The position numbers and the translations under genes were made by a program. From Muribaculaceae bacterium Isolate-037 (Harlan) (GTDB lineage: Bacteria > Bacteroidota > Bacteroidia > Bacteroidales > Muribaculaceae), in NCBI GenBank assembly GCA_003762615.1, contig RIAZ01000004.1, positions 1 through 64,000 on the forward strand: DNA of 64,000 nucleotides. Direction: 5' to 3'. The stretch's first letter is position 1; each line of letters begins with the position of its first letter. Under the pieces are notes generated by a model that saw only the letters and a list, made by a program, of their open reading frames with translations, did not search any database and was not told where the DNA came from. Below are positions 24,837-35,389 of this stretch, in pieces.

Positions 24837-25871
24837 ATGGAAAAATTGCATTTTGACAGTGATTATATGCGAGGATGCCATCCGGAGATTCTGGATAGGC
24901 TTGTGCGCACAAATATGGAGCAGACTCCAGGCTATGGCAGCGATGCTTATACGGCACGTGCCAAGAGATTGATTCTGGAGGCTTGTGGACTTGATGAGGA
25001 TAGTGGCGATGTGGTATTCCTTGTCGGAGGGACACAGACTAACGCCACGATAATAGATCTTGTGGCGGGGAGATATGAAGGGGTGATTGCTGTAGAGACG
25101 GGGCATATTAATGTGCATGAGTCGGGAGCGGTGGAGGCTTCGGGGCATAAGGTAATCACACTGCCATCACATTCCGGACTTCTTGATGCGTCGGAGTTGG
25201 ATACTTATATGACGCTCTTTTATGCAGATGAGACTTGGCAACACATGGTCAAGCCGGGTTGCGTCTACATCACATTCCCTACTGAGGTCGGCACTGTCTA
25301 TACCAAAGGGGAGTTGATGGCTATCAGGGAGGTATGCGACAAATGGGAATTGCCACTTTATATTGATGGTGCGCGTCTGGCGTATGGACTTGCTGCATCG
25401 GATGACGTTGACCTGAAGGATATCGCAGCAATTGCAGATATATTTTATATAGGCGGGACGAAGTGCGGCACTCTGTTCGGAGAGTCAGTTGTCACGCGTC
25501 ATCCACGGTTGTTGAAGAATGTGTTGTCTCACGTTAAGGCACATGGGGCATTGATGGCAAAAGGACGGTTGCTTGGAGTTCAGTTTGAGTCATTGTTTGA
25601 GGGTGATCTATATGAAAGGGTAGGACGTAACGGAGTGGATAAGGCACGTCGTCTTAAGGATGGTATGCTTCAGAAGGGTTTCCCGTTATTCATGGACTCA
25701 CCTACCAATCAGCAATTCTTTGTATTGCCGAATGAGGTGATAGACTGTCTTATGCCGAAGGCGTCGTTTGAATTGTGGGGAGCCAGAGGTGAGAAGGAGA
25801 CTCCGGTTAGGTTTGTCACTGATTGGGCTACTACGGATGCAGATATCGATAGGCTTCTGTCGTATATCTGA
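24837..25871 (+). CDS. Low-specificity L-threonine aldolase family PLP enzyme
   Basis: The 344-residue protein is a fold-type I PLP enzyme of the beta-eliminating lyase/threonine aldolase family, which cleaves L-threonine or allo-threonine to glycine and acetaldehyde. Seen are FDSDYMRGCHPEIL, GSDAYTARAKRLILEACGLD, the PLP-ring region GGTQTNATII, the Asp-containing YIDGARLAYGLA, and the Schiff-base lysine in YIGGTKCGTLFGE. It is monocistronic, divergent from the hut operon, with its own promoter. Related enzymes act on phenylserine or other beta-hydroxy amino acids, so exact substrate is open. Confidence 0.9.
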   Translation: MEKLHFDSDYMRGCHPEILDRLVRTNMEQTPGYGSDAYTARAKRLILEACGLDEDSGDVVFLVGGTQTNATIIDLVAGRYEGVIAVETGHINVHESGAVEASGHKVITLPSHSGLLDASELDTYMTLFYADETWQHMVKPGCVYITFPTEVGTVYTKGELMAIREVCDKWELPLYIDGARLAYGLAASDDVDLKDIAAIADIFYIGGTKCGTLFGESVVTRHPRLLKNVLSHVKAHGALMAKGRLLGVQFESLFEGDLYERVGRNGVDKARRLKDGMLQKGFPLFMDSPTNQQFFVLPNEVIDCLMPKASFELWGARGEKETPVRFVTDWATTDADIDRLLSYI

Positions 25872-25908
25872 GGAATGTAAACTCAAAATTATTTTCTTCA
25901 ATATAAAT

Positions 25909-25948
25909 CAAAAAATGGAAGTCCGACCCCGGAATGGGATCGGACTTC
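25909..25948 (-). terminator. Terminator of the LpxA-like gene
   Basis: GAAGTCCGA (25918-25926) pairs with TCGGACTTC (25940-25948). On the minus strand the stem is followed by a run of six or seven Us (plus-strand A-run 25909-25915). It lies 24 bases past the stop of the leftward acyltransferase gene and may also slow rightward transcripts. Confidence 0.8.
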
Positions 25949-25971
25949 TCTATTAAGTATAGTCAGACTTA

Positions 25972-26769
25972 TCAGTCTTCAAGGTCGACGTAAGGAATCG
26001 CCGCCAGTTTCATGTCGTGTCCTTTGATGAAGTCAATGATCTGGTCACGTTCGGGCGACTGATCAACATCCTCCCCGATTCTGCGCAAAGCGTTGAAAAG
26101 GGAAGTGGAGGTCTGGAACACGTGGCGATAGCATTTCGCAATGTCATCGATTATTTCAGGAGACTTGCCACCTTTCTTAAGCACGTAGGCATTCACTCCG
26201 AAATATTCGATTGGATTGTGAGCCATCACAACGAACGGAGGCACGTTGCCGTTGACCCTGCAACCACCTTTTACAAGCACCCATTCCCCGACCTGACATT
26301 TCTCATGAACGAGAGCATGGGATGAAAGTATGGAGTAGTTGCCGATCTTGACATCGCCGGCTATTTTCACGGCATTTCCGAGAACGCAGTAATTTCCAAT
26401 TTCCGAGTCATGCCCGATATGAGATTGTGCCATGATGAAGGAATCATTTCCGATTACGGTTTTCCCTTCAGCATGGATACTCCGGTTGATAATCACTTGC
26501 TCACGGATTTTATTGTTGTTGCCGATGACTACGTATGAACGCTGTCCTTTCCAACGGAAATCCTGAGGCGTAGCAGCAATTATGGCACCTTCGAAAATTT
26601 CATTGTTCTGTCCGATACGGGCACCTGCCAGCACGCTGGCATGAGGATGAATGTGGCATCCCTTACCGATTACGACATCATCGTCGATATATGCGAAAGC
26701 ATCGATAGTGACGTCATCATCAATTTTAGCACCCGGATGTACGAAAGCGAGATTACTGATTGTTGCCAT
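25972..26769 (-). CDS. LpxA-like UDP-GlcNAc acyltransferase paralogue
   Basis: The 265-residue protein is a left-handed parallel beta-helix acyltransferase with hexapeptide repeats (e.g. VIGKGCHIHPHASVLAGARI) and the LpxA-type sequence QSHIGHDSEIGN, which holds the catalytic His. NKIREQVIINRS matches the IRE.V.I.R segment of LpxA. LpxA moves a 3-hydroxyacyl chain from ACP to UDP-GlcNAc in lipid A synthesis. I chose the ATG at 26769; the one at 26811 adds 14 residues. Bacteroidales usually keep their main lpxA next to lpxC-fabZ and lpxD; this copy stands next to efflux genes, so it may be a second paralogue with another acceptor. Confidence 0.8.
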   Translation of the reverse strand: MATISNLAFVHPGAKIDDDVTIDAFAYIDDDVVIGKGCHIHPHASVLAGARIGQNNEIFEGAIIAATPQDFRWKGQRSYVVIGNNNKIREQVIINRSIHAEGKTVIGNDSFIMAQSHIGHDSEIGNYCVLGNAVKIAGDVKIGNYSILSSHALVHEKCQVGEWVLVKGGCRVNGNVPPFVVMAHNPIEYFGVNAYVLKKGGKSPEIIDDIAKCYRHVFQTSTSLFNALRRIGEDVDQSPERDQIIDFIKGHDMKLAAIPYVDLED

Positions 26770-26797
26770 AGAATAGAGATTTATAAGGTTAACAAAA

Positions 26798-28192
26798 TTA
26801 TCGTCCGCCACCTACAGATTGATAGAGGGAGATCAGAGCGGCAGCACGCTCGTGCCAGTTGGCAATGCATGCCAGCTGAGCGTTGAGCAGGCTTGAACGC
26901 GCAGTGAGGACCTCAAGGTAAGTGGTAGACTGATTGTACATGAAAAGCTCGTTGGTGTATTCCACAGATTTCTCAAGTTCATCTACCTGAAGCTGGAGGA
27001 ATTTGTTTTTCTCAACGTTTTTGTTGTAGCTTACCAAAGCATTGCTCACGTCAGCACTTGCAGACAGAACGGCATATTCGAAATTATTCAAAGCCTGTTT
27101 CTGCTGAGCCTTTGCAGCTTCGAGTGATGCAATATTCTGACCGCGCGAGAAGATGGGAGCGGTGAGCTGTCCGGCAAGCTGGAAGAACCATTCTCCCGGA
27201 TTCTTGATCATTGATCCGAGGAGGTTGGTGAATCCACCTTGTGCGGAGATCACGATGCTTGGGTAGAACGCGGCACGGGCACTGTTGGTGGAATAGTATG
27301 CCACCGCCATGGATTTCTCGGCAGCCCTCACGTCAGGACGCACGGCGAGATAAGAGACCGGGATCCCGTTGATGAGCTGGTCGGGGATTGAGAAATCAAG
27401 AGTGTTTGTGACGTCCCACGTCTGCGGATAAGTGTTAAGAAGAAGAGAGATTGTATTCTGCACACTATGGATGGAATGCTCGAGAGTAGGGATTGAACTC
27501 TGAATGTTGTAGAGATTTGCCCTGCTCTGCACGACAGCCGCTTCAGTGGTGCGACCTGCCTCTTTGAGCAACTCCATTGATGTCACTTGTTCAGCCCAGA
27601 TATCGCACGTGCGTTTGGTCAAGTCGAGCTGTTGGTTAAGCATCACGAGGGAATAATAGGCAGAAGCAACTCCGCATACGATCTGGGAATGTACAGCCTG
27701 TTCGTAATCCTTACTCATTTCCATGCTTACCTGAGCACCGCGTTTGCGGTTAAGGATCTTTGCAAAGGCATCTATTTCCCAAGATACGCTCAGAGGTATG
27801 GTATAGCTCCAGTTCATATCGGTCCAATCCATCTTGTTACCGCCGTAGGTTGCCGTTCCTCCGTTAGGAGAAATGGCAACTGCGGGGAAATAACTTAGTT
27901 TTGCACCTTTCAATTGTGCCCTTGCGATATCCACATTCAGCTTTGCATTCTTCAGATCCTTATTGTTGGCAAGAGCGAGATGGATAAGATTCTGAAGCTT
28001 CGGATCCTGGAAAATCTTTTCCCATCCAAGATACGGAAGCGCAGTGGAATCGACAGGAGTATCGACTGCCTTTTTGAAGTCGCCGACAATCTGACTGTCG
28101 TTGACAGGTAGTTCATATTTCTTATAGATGTGGCAGCTTGAGAGAGCGACCGCCATCAATGCGCCGGCAGCGCATAATTTTATATTGTTCAT
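26798..28192 (-). CDS. RND efflux outer membrane lipoprotein (NodT/OprM type)
   Basis: The 464-residue protein is the outer-membrane channel of a tripartite pump. A lipoprotein signal ends at ALSSC (Cys20). The body shows the two-fold repeated TolC-like helical pattern (DLKNAKLNVDIARAQLKGAK, LDLTKRTCDIWAEQVTSMEL) and the family segment PVSYLAVRPDVRAAEKSMAV. It is the last gene of the adaptor-pump-channel operon, 15 bases after the pump gene. Trimers form the exit duct through the outer membrane. Confidence 0.93.
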   Translation of the reverse strand: MNNIKLCAAGALMAVALSSCHIYKKYELPVNDSQIVGDFKKAVDTPVDSTALPYLGWEKIFQDPKLQNLIHLALANNKDLKNAKLNVDIARAQLKGAKLSYFPAVAISPNGGTATYGGNKMDWTDMNWSYTIPLSVSWEIDAFAKILNRKRGAQVSMEMSKDYEQAVHSQIVCGVASAYYSLVMLNQQLDLTKRTCDIWAEQVTSMELLKEAGRTTEAAVVQSRANLYNIQSSIPTLEHSIHSVQNTISLLLNTYPQTWDVTNTLDFSIPDQLINGIPVSYLAVRPDVRAAEKSMAVAYYSTNSARAAFYPSIVISAQGGFTNLLGSMIKNPGEWFFQLAGQLTAPIFSRGQNIASLEAAKAQQKQALNNFEYAVLSASADVSNALVSYNKNVEKNKFLQLQVDELEKSVEYTNELFMYNQSTTYLEVLTARSSLLNAQLACIANWHERAAALISLYQSVGGGR

Positions 28193-28207
28193 GAGAAAGC
28201 AGTTTCG

Positions 28208-31200
28208 TTAATCGCGTTTAATGGCATATTGTTCAAGCTCGGAAGATATGCCCGTATTGTCGGTGTCTTTCCATTTCGGGGGAGAAAGTTTCTCCTGAAG
28301 AGCCTGGAAAGCAACGAATAGAGCCGGGACAACAAGTACCTGAAGAACCATACCGATAAGCATACCACCGATTGCACCGGAACCGAGTGCCTGGTTGCCG
28401 TTTCGTCCGGCACCGTGTGCAAACATCATCGGGAGAAGACCGATGATCATTGCGAGAGAGGTCATGAGGATCGGACGGAGACGGGCGATAGCACCTTGCA
28501 CAGCTGCATTCGTGATGCTCATTCCGGTCTTTCTTCTGTCAAGTGCGAACTCCACGATAAGAATAGCATTCTTAGCGAGAAGACCGATAAGCATGATGAG
28601 CGCAATCTGGAGATAGATGTTGTTTGCGATATCCATCATGCGGGCGAAGATGAATGCACCTGCAAGACCGAACGGTACGGAAAGGATAACCGACCAGGGG
28701 AGGATGTAGCTCTCATACTGAGCGGACAGAATCAAGTAGACGAAGAGAAGGACGAGAGCGAAGACGTAGCCTGTCGATCCGCTTGAACCGGAAGCCTCCT
28801 CACGGGTCATACCTGAATATTCGAAACCATAGCCATCGGGGAGAGTCTCCTCGGCGATTCTGTTGATCACGGCAATTGCATCACCGGAAGATACGCCGGG
28901 AGCCGGAGTACCGGTGACAGATATTGCGGTAAACATGTTGAAGCGGTCGATAAGGTCAGGACCATATACGCGGGTCAGCTTTACAAAGTTGTCGATCGGA
29001 GCCATCTCCACACCGTTTCTCACCTTTATCTGTTTCAAGGTCTCGGGCGATACACGAGCATCTGGCGAAGCCTGCATCATGACACGGTATAGCTTACCGA
29101 AACTGTTGAAGTTGGAGATATACATACCGCCGTAGTAGCCTTGTAGCGCAGACAGAATTGTGTTCTGAGTAAGACCTGCCTGCTTGACTTTAGCCACATC
29201 AATCTCCACAAGATACTGCGGGAATGTTGGGTTGAAGTTGGAGTATGCCATCTGGATAGACGGATCGGCATTCAGCGCACCGATAAATTTCTGATAAACC
29301 TGGAAGAACTTGTCCAGATCGCCACCGGTCTTATCCTGAAGTTTGATCTCAAAACCGTTAGTGGCGGAATAACCGGAAATCATAGGTGGCTGGAAGAACA
29401 TTATTCGGGCATCCTTTATGGCTCCGGTCATCATGAATAACTGACCGAGCACGGCAGATGCACTTTCCGTCTCCTCATCACGCTGATCCCAAGGTTTAAG
29501 CTTGATGATGAACGATCCGTAGGTATTACCCTGACCACCGACGAAGCTATAGCCTGTGATTGCGGTACGGCTCTGTACGGCAGGTATTGAACCAACAATG
29601 CTGTCGACCTGGTTCATGATGGACTGCGTGCGTTCCTGAGATGTGGCGGGAGGAAGAGTCACCGCACCCATTATGGTACCGGTGTCTTCAGTCGGCACAA
29701 GGGCGGTCGGAGTAATCGCCATAAGGTAAACAAGGATAGCTATGAATAGTCCTACCAGACCGAAGGATGTGACCTTGTGGTTTGTGCAGAATCTGACAGC
29801 TTTGTTGTAGACGCCAAGCAGTTTGTCGAAAGAGTTGTTGAATGCGTTGATAAAGGATTTCGTGAAGAGACCACAAAGAGCGATTATCGCAACAATCACA
29901 GCGATACAACTTAGAGCCACGTTTTCAAACGTGTACCATCCGAGCACAAGGAATACAATTGCAGCAATAAGGAAAATCACGGTCACCAACGGGGGGAGTG
30001 TGAAGCGGCTTTTGTAAGTAGCCGCCATAGTCTTGGCAGCCTCACCGTAAGCCTCACCCATTCTCTCCTTTAGATTCTTGTCATCGTGTCCTTTAAGGAA
30101 TATCGCGCAAAGAGCAGGGGAGAGTGTAAGTGCGTTGATTGCGGAAAGACCGATTGACATTGCCATGGTCAGACCGAACTGACGATAGAAGATACCTGAT
30201 GTGCCTCCGAGGAATGACACCGGAATAAACACAAGCATCATGACGAGGGTGATTGAGATAAGGGCACCGGAGATCTCTCTCATGGCGTCGATGGAGGCTT
30301 TGCGCGGCGACTTATAGCCTTGGTCAAGTTTGGCATGCACCGCCTCGACGACGACTATGGCATCGTCGACCACAATCGCAATCGCAAGTACGAGAGCTGA
30401 AAGGGTGAGCAAGTTGATTGTGAATCCGAAGATGTAAAGGAGGAAGAACGTACCGATAAGAGCGACCGGGATGGCGATCATCGGGATAAGCGTAGATCGG
30501 AAGTCCTGTAGGAATATAAACACCACGATGAACACAAGTACAAACGCCTCGATGAGGGTCTTGATAACCTCTTCAATTGATGCGAAGAGGAAGTCGTTGA
30601 CGCTCATAGTTGTCTGTAGCACCATTCCTGCAGGCAGAGATTTACGGGCTTCATCCATCAGCTTCTCGATATCTTCGATAACCTTGGTAGCGTTAGATCC
30701 GGCAGACTGGAATATGATTGCAGAACTGCCGATATGCCCGTTGTTAAGGTTCTGGAAACCGTATGTAAGGCGTCCGAGTTCCACATCCGCCACGTCGCTC
30801 AGACGGAGCACCTCTCCATCCGGGGAAGCCTTGATGATGATGTCTTCGAATTCAGATGGTTCTGACAGACGACCTTTATAGCGTAGCACATACTGGAAAC
30901 TCTGATTGCCTTGCTCGCCAAACTGACCGGGTGCAGCCTCAATATTCTGCTCGGCAAGAGCAGCGGATATGTCGGTAGGCATCAGACGATATTGAGCCAT
31001 TTTATCAGGTTTCAACCATATACGCATGGAGTAGTCAGCACCGAAAGCCATTGCCTCACCTACACCAGACACACGCTTGATCTGGGGTAGGATGTTGATT
31101 GACATATAGTTGTCGATAAACTGGGTGGTATACTTATCCTCAGGGTCAAACATACCGATAACCATAAGCATTGAGGTCTGGCGTTTCTGAGTGATGACAC

Positions 31201-31579
31201 CTACCTGGTTTACCTCAGATGGGAGGAAAGATGCCGCTTTAGCCACACGGTTCTGCACGTCGACTGCCGCCATGTCGGGATCCATACCCTGTTTGAAGTG
31301 CACTTCAATTGAAGCAGAGCCGTTATTTGATGCAGAAGAGACCATATAGTCCATATTTTCAGCACCGTTTATCTGTTCCTCAAGTGGCGCGATAACAGAG
31401 TTGAGCACTGTCTGTGCGTTCGCACCGGTATATGTGGTTGATACCCTGACTGTAGGAGGCGCGATGTCGGGATATTGCTCAATAGGGAGACTCGTCAGAC
31501 CGAGAATACCGAAAATCACGATGAAGACCGAGATTACGGTAGAGAGCACCGGGCGATTGATAAATCTATCAAGTTTCAT
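28208..31579 (-). CDS. RND multidrug efflux pump, HAE1 family
   Basis: The 1123-residue inner-membrane proton antiporter resembles AcrB/MexB. The N-terminus (FINRPVLSTVISVFIVIFG), the proton-relay aspartates in AIVVDDAIVVVEAV (TM4), and the pore-domain text TTYTGANAQTVLNSVIAPLE are all present, with twelve expected membrane segments. It is about 70 residues longer than AcrB, because of an extra hydrophobic stretch in the middle (about residues 540-600, IAAIVFLVLGWYTFENVALS) that I see in Bacteroidetes pumps. It takes substrates from the periplasm and outer leaflet and works with the flanking adaptor and channel. No TetR-type regulator adjoins. Confidence 0.95.
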   Translation of the reverse strand: MKLDRFINRPVLSTVISVFIVIFGILGLTSLPIEQYPDIAPPTVRVSTTYTGANAQTVLNSVIAPLEEQINGAENMDYMVSSASNNGSASIEVHFKQGMDPDMAAVDVQNRVAKAASFLPSEVNQVGVITQKRQTSMLMVIGMFDPEDKYTTQFIDNYMSINILPQIKRVSGVGEAMAFGADYSMRIWLKPDKMAQYRLMPTDISAALAEQNIEAAPGQFGEQGNQSFQYVLRYKGRLSEPSEFEDIIIKASPDGEVLRLSDVADVELGRLTYGFQNLNNGHIGSSAIIFQSAGSNATKVIEDIEKLMDEARKSLPAGMVLQTTMSVNDFLFASIEEVIKTLIEAFVLVFIVVFIFLQDFRSTLIPMIAIPVALIGTFFLLYIFGFTINLLTLSALVLAIAIVVDDAIVVVEAVHAKLDQGYKSPRKASIDAMREISGALISITLVMMLVFIPVSFLGGTSGIFYRQFGLTMAMSIGLSAINALTLSPALCAIFLKGHDDKNLKERMGEAYGEAAKTMAATYKSRFTLPPLVTVIFLIAAIVFLVLGWYTFENVALSCIAVIVAIIALCGLFTKSFINAFNNSFDKLLGVYNKAVRFCTNHKVTSFGLVGLFIAILVYLMAITPTALVPTEDTGTIMGAVTLPPATSQERTQSIMNQVDSIVGSIPAVQSRTAITGYSFVGGQGNTYGSFIIKLKPWDQRDEETESASAVLGQLFMMTGAIKDARIMFFQPPMISGYSATNGFEIKLQDKTGGDLDKFFQVYQKFIGALNADPSIQMAYSNFNPTFPQYLVEIDVAKVKQAGLTQNTILSALQGYYGGMYISNFNSFGKLYRVMMQASPDARVSPETLKQIKVRNGVEMAPIDNFVKLTRVYGPDLIDRFNMFTAISVTGTPAPGVSSGDAIAVINRIAEETLPDGYGFEYSGMTREEASGSSGSTGYVFALVLLFVYLILSAQYESYILPWSVILSVPFGLAGAFIFARMMDIANNIYLQIALIMLIGLLAKNAILIVEFALDRRKTGMSITNAAVQGAIARLRPILMTSLAMIIGLLPMMFAHGAGRNGNQALGSGAIGGMLIGMVLQVLVVPALFVAFQALQEKLSPPKWKDTDNTGISSELEQYAIKRD

Positions 31580-31623
31580 GTTTTGAAATTAAAAAATATC
31601 ACGTTGGATTAAATCAAGACCAC

Positions 31624-32769
31624 TTATTCTGCATTTGCAGATGTAGCCTGTTTTGGGTTGATGACCATTCCGTCTTTTACGGATATGCCGATACCCTCGG
31701 TCACGATTACATCACCGGGCTTCAGACCGGAGGTCACGATATAGTTCTTCCCATCGTCGATTGGAGCGATAGTGATAGGAGTGGAGTGAACTTTTGCAGA
31801 ATCCCCGACAACGAAACAGAATTTCATATCCTGGATTTCGAATGTTGCGTTCTGAGGAATCTGTATAGTGGCGTTATGATTTGTGGGGAGAAGCACCTGT
31901 CCGGTGTTACCGCTTCGTAGCATACCATCCGGGTTTGGAAATTCAGCTTTAGTCATGGCACTACCTGTAGCTTGATCGATCACACCGGAAATAGATACAA
32001 TCTTTCCTTTATACGGATATATTGTGCCGTCGGCAAGTTTCAGGGAAACTTCCGGGAATGAAGCTACAATCTCATTCATCGACCGTTTGCCACCTTCAGA
32101 GTATTCAAGAAGGATTTTCTCATTAATAGAGAAGTCGGCTTGCATCACCTTATTGTCGGATATTACAGTGAGCACGGTGGAGGGACTTACGAGAGTGCCC
32201 TCTTTATCGGGAATTGTACCCACGATTCCGGCAACCGGAGCCGTCACGGATGAATATGAAAGGTTTTTGCGAGCAGAGACAAGGGCTGCTTCAGCCTGCT
32301 GCAACTGAGCTTTCGCAGCATTCAAGGCATCCACAGAGGTCTGATAAGCAGATGCGCTGATAATATTTTTATCAAGAAGAATCTTATTATTGTTTGCGCT
32401 TGTAGTCGCAGTGTTTACATTTGCCTGAGCTACGGCAACGGATGCCTTAGCTTGATCGACGGCAGCCTGAAGCTGCACTTGGTCGATAGTGAAAAGCACT
32501 TGTCCTTTAGAGACAGCCTGGCCATCCTTGACATGTACCTTGGTCAAGAATCCGGTAATCTGTGGACGAATTTGTACATCGTTCACACCTTCGAGAGTAG
32601 TTGGGAATCCGGAATCGAGAGTGGCATCGCTCTCGCTTACAGTCATCACTGCGAGTTGCGGAGCAGCCATTTGGTTCTGTTGTTGGTCAGAATTTCCTTT
32701 GCAAGATGGCAGCACCATGCCGCCTGTCGCCAGCAATAGTGCCAGCGCATTTAATTGCGTAATTTTCAT
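31624..32769 (-). CDS. RND efflux periplasmic adaptor (MFP subunit)
   Basis: The 381-residue adaptor links the pump to the outer membrane channel. A lipoprotein signal ends at VLPSC. The order is lipoyl half-motif (ITGFLTKVHVKDGQAVSKGQ), alpha-helical hairpin (about residues 110-165, alanine-rich), second lipoyl half (VTAPVAGIVGTIPDKEGTLV), beta-barrel and membrane-proximal domain (MLRSGNTGQVLLP). It is the first gene of the operon. A TAAATTTG box on the minus strand at 32918-32911 is the probable promoter. Confidence 0.94.
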   Translation of the reverse strand: MKITQLNALALLLATGGMVLPSCKGNSDQQQNQMAAPQLAVMTVSESDATLDSGFPTTLEGVNDVQIRPQITGFLTKVHVKDGQAVSKGQVLFTIDQVQLQAAVDQAKASVAVAQANVNTATTSANNNKILLDKNIISASAYQTSVDALNAAKAQLQQAEAALVSARKNLSYSSVTAPVAGIVGTIPDKEGTLVSPSTVLTVISDNKVMQADFSINEKILLEYSEGGKRSMNEIVASFPEVSLKLADGTIYPYKGKIVSISGVIDQATGSAMTKAEFPNPDGMLRSGNTGQVLLPTNHNATIQIPQNATFEIQDMKFCFVVGDSAKVHSTPITIAPIDDGKNYIVTSGLKPGDVIVTEGIGISVKDGMVINPKQATSANAE

Positions 32770-33271
32770 ATATTATTATTAATTGTGTTTATATACATCA
32801 TGAAATTATCCGTTAGACATCTTTGGGGATTAACCTTTGGGGATGTAGGAATCGGATTGAAAAACAAGGGAGTATAAGATATCTTATCTCCTGTTTGCTG
32901 AATTTTACTGCAAATTTAGTAAAAATTGGTCAATTTAGGGGATTATAAAGAAAATAAACAGAGAAATTGACCAATTTTGGTGCAGTTTGGAAAACAATAG
33001 GGGAGGCAAGATATATAAGATTTTTGGTCTGATCTCTTGACACACAAATTCTTTTGTCTGCAATAAGATGATCCCATAGTCTTTGGGTATGTATCTTCGG
33101 ATTTTGGGGATACATCTTCGGGTTTTGGAGGTGCGCCTTGGATTTTTTTGAATCTCCCTTTTGATTGCAGGATGCTTAAAATATAAGACACATGGTGGCA
33201 CATCCTGCATGGCAGGCTGAGCTCGCATGTGTCTTATATCGTTATTGATACCCCATCATAAAAAGATTATG
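32770..33271. other. Intergenic region: efflux promoter, degenerate repeat, hairpin
   Basis: No gene is supported in these 500 bases. The minus-strand TAAATTTG at 32911-32918 is a likely minus-7 box of the efflux operon. Around 33085-33150 a roughly 20-bp unit (ATCTTCGG(A/G)TTTTGG) is repeated two to three times. A perfect 14-bp inverted repeat follows at 33181-33239, after ftsH. Confidence 0.6.
33181..33239. repeat. 14-bp inverted repeat downstream of ftsH
   Basis: ATATAAGACACATG (33181-33194) is exactly inverted at 33226-33239, with 31 bases between. Inside and just outside there is a second inverted pair (GCAGGATGC near 33167-33175 and GCACATCCTGC near 33198-33208), so alternative hairpins are possible. 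No U-run follows on the minus strand. It may end the ftsH message or be a regulatory structure. Confidence 0.65.
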
Positions 33272-35290
33272 TTATCCTTTGGAGAATGGAGGAGGAGTGT
33301 CGTCTTCACTGGTGTCTTTCTTATCCGACATTTCCAATTCATGTCTTTTCTCCTCTTCCTTTTTGTTGATCTCGATAATTTCGTCAGTACGAGATTTCCA
33401 TTTTCGGGGACCGAGGATGACTTCTACGTCAGCATGGAAAATCACTTCTTTCTCTACAAGGAGATCGCGGATGCGGTTGTGTTCGGCAGAATATTTTCTA
33501 AGGATATCCTTAGCCCTTTCGTATTGTTCGTTTACGATACGTTTCACCTCTTCGTCGATTATCTTTGCAGTCTCATCTGAATAAGGTTTTGTGAACCCAT
33601 ATTCCTGACCAGTGGAGTCATTGTAGTTCAAGTTGGGCAATCTGTCGCTCATACCATAGACGAGTACGAGCGAACGGGCGATCTTGGTGCATTTCTCAAG
33701 GTCGTCACTTGCTCCGGTTCCAACTTGTCCGGTAAAGAGGTCTTCCGCCGCACGGCCTCCAAGGAGTCCGCACATTGTGTCGAGAAGGGCTTGTGTCGGG
33801 ATTATCTGTCTTGCTTCAGGAGCATACCATGCGGCTCCGAGAGCACGTCCACGTGGTACTATTGTAACCTTTACAAGCGGATTTCCGTATTGAGTCATCC
33901 AGCTGATGGTGGCATGTCCGGCTTCGTGAGTGGCAATAGAGAATTTTTCTTCGTCGGTAATGATTCTGGATCGTTTTTCAAGACCGCCTACGATTCTGTC
34001 GATAGCCGCCATGAAGTCGTTCCAGTCAACAGTCTTCTTATTGTTGCGTGCAGCAATAAGAGCTGCCTCATTGCAGACATTAGCAATATCCGCGCCAGAA
34101 AAACCTTGAGTCTGTCGCGCCAATTGCTCGACATCAAGCTTACTGTTTACTTTTATTCTGCGTAGATGAACGTTGAATATCTCCATACGGTCGGTAAGTT
34201 CCGGAAGATCCACATATATCTGTCGGTCAAAACGTCCGGGACGCAACAATGCCTTGTCGAGCATATCCGCACGGTTGGTTGCGGCAAGGATGATCACACC
34301 ATTGTTTGACCCAAAGCCGTCCATTTCGGTAAGCATCTGGTTGAGGGTGTTTTCGCGCTCATCGTTTGATCCCATATTTGGATTCTTGCCACGCGCACGC
34401 CCGACGGCATCGATCTCATCAATGAATACAATGCAGGGGGCTTTCTCTTTTGCCTGCTTGAAAAGGTCGCGCACGCGCGCAGCACCTACACCGACAAACA
34501 TCTCCACGAAATCCGATCCGGACATTGAAAGGAACGGTACGTTTGCCTCGCCTGCCACAGCCTTTGCGAGTAGGGTCTTACCTGTTCCGGGAGGACCTAC
34601 GAGTAGGGCACCCTTGGGTATTTTTGCACCCAATTCAGTATATCTCTGTGGGTTCTTAAGGAATTCCACAATCTCTTCAATCTCTACTTTTGCCTCAGCC
34701 AGACCGGCAACGTCTTTGAAAGTGACAGGAGTGCCGTTGTTCTTATCAAAAACTGTTGCTCTTGATTTGCCGACATTGAAAATGCCGCCACCACCCGAAC
34801 CACCAGTCATTCTCTTGGACATGAACACCATGAAAATGACAAGCAGCAGAATCGGACCGAAATACCAGAATAGCTTCATGAGATCGGATCCTTTCTCGTA
34901 AGTCACGGTAATTGTCGGCTTCCCTTCAGCAGAGAGAGTCGCATTCCAGGAGTCGATCTTATCTTGAATCTTATCAGTGGATGGAATGATAGTCTTTATT
35001 TTCTTGTCGCCATCGAAATCATCGGAGGTGTCAAACTTATGTTTCTTAGCACCCTCATCCGTGACAAATCCTTCGGCAATACCAGCCTCGGATAAGACCA
35101 TCACTTTTTTAAGGTCGCCGGCAAGAGCGGCTTTCTCAAATGCAGTCCAGTCTACCTCTTTAGTCTGAGACGCGTCTTGAAAATAGAATAGAGCAAAAAG
35201 GGAAAGAAGAATAATGGCATACATCCAGTATATATTAAATGCCGGCTTCTTATTATTTCCGTTTTGCTGAGGTTTGGGGTATTTAAGCAT
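33272..35290 (-). CDS. ftsH: ATP-dependent zinc metalloprotease FtsH
   Basis: The 672-residue membrane protease degrades misfolded membrane proteins and regulators. It has an N-terminal membrane helix ([17 protein letters not shown]), a periplasmic domain, a second membrane helix ([18 protein letters not shown]), the AAA+ module (Walker [15 protein letters not shown], Walker [13 protein letters not shown], second region of homology [20 protein letters not shown]) and the peptidase zinc site [11 protein letters not shown]. The C-terminus is charged ([10 protein letters not shown]). It lies downstream of rsfS in the same direction, a frequent Bacteroidetes pairing. Confidence 0.97.
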   Translation of the reverse strand: MLKYPKPQQNGNNKKPAFNIYWMYAIILLSLFALFYFQDASQTKEVDWTAFEKAALAGDLKKVMVLSEAGIAEGFVTDEGAKKHKFDTSDDFDGDKKIKTIIPSTDKIQDKIDSWNATLSAEGKPTITVTYEKGSDLMKLFWYFGPILLLVIFMVFMSKRMTGGSGGGGIFNVGKSRATVFDKNNGTPVTFKDVAGLAEAKVEIEEIVEFLKNPQRYTELGAKIPKGALLVGPPGTGKTLLAKAVAGEANVPFLSMSGSDFVEMFVGVGAARVRDLFKQAKEKAPCIVFIDEIDAVGRARGKNPNMGSNDERENTLNQMLTEMDGFGSNNGVIILAATNRADMLDKALLRPGRFDRQIYVDLPELTDRMEIFNVHLRRIKVNSKLDVEQLARQTQGFSGADIANVCNEAALIAARNNKKTVDWNDFMAAIDRIVGGLEKRSRIITDEEKFSIATHEAGHATISWMTQYGNPLVKVTIVPRGRALGAAWYAPEARQIIPTQALLDTMCGLLGGRAAEDLFTGQVGTGASDDLEKCTKIARSLVLVYGMSDRLPNLNYNDSTGQEYGFTKPYSDETAKIIDEEVKRIVNEQYERAKDILRKYSAEHNRIRDLLVEKEVIFHADVEVILGPRKWKSRTDEIIEINKKEEEKRHELEMSDKKDTSEDDTPPPFSKG

Positions 35291-35389
35291 GTGGAAAATA
35301 GATTACAGATTACTAAAAGAAATTAAGGTGATATCGTTTGCTTCCGTCATTATCCGTCAGCATCCGATTGTATTCAGATACTTGATTTG

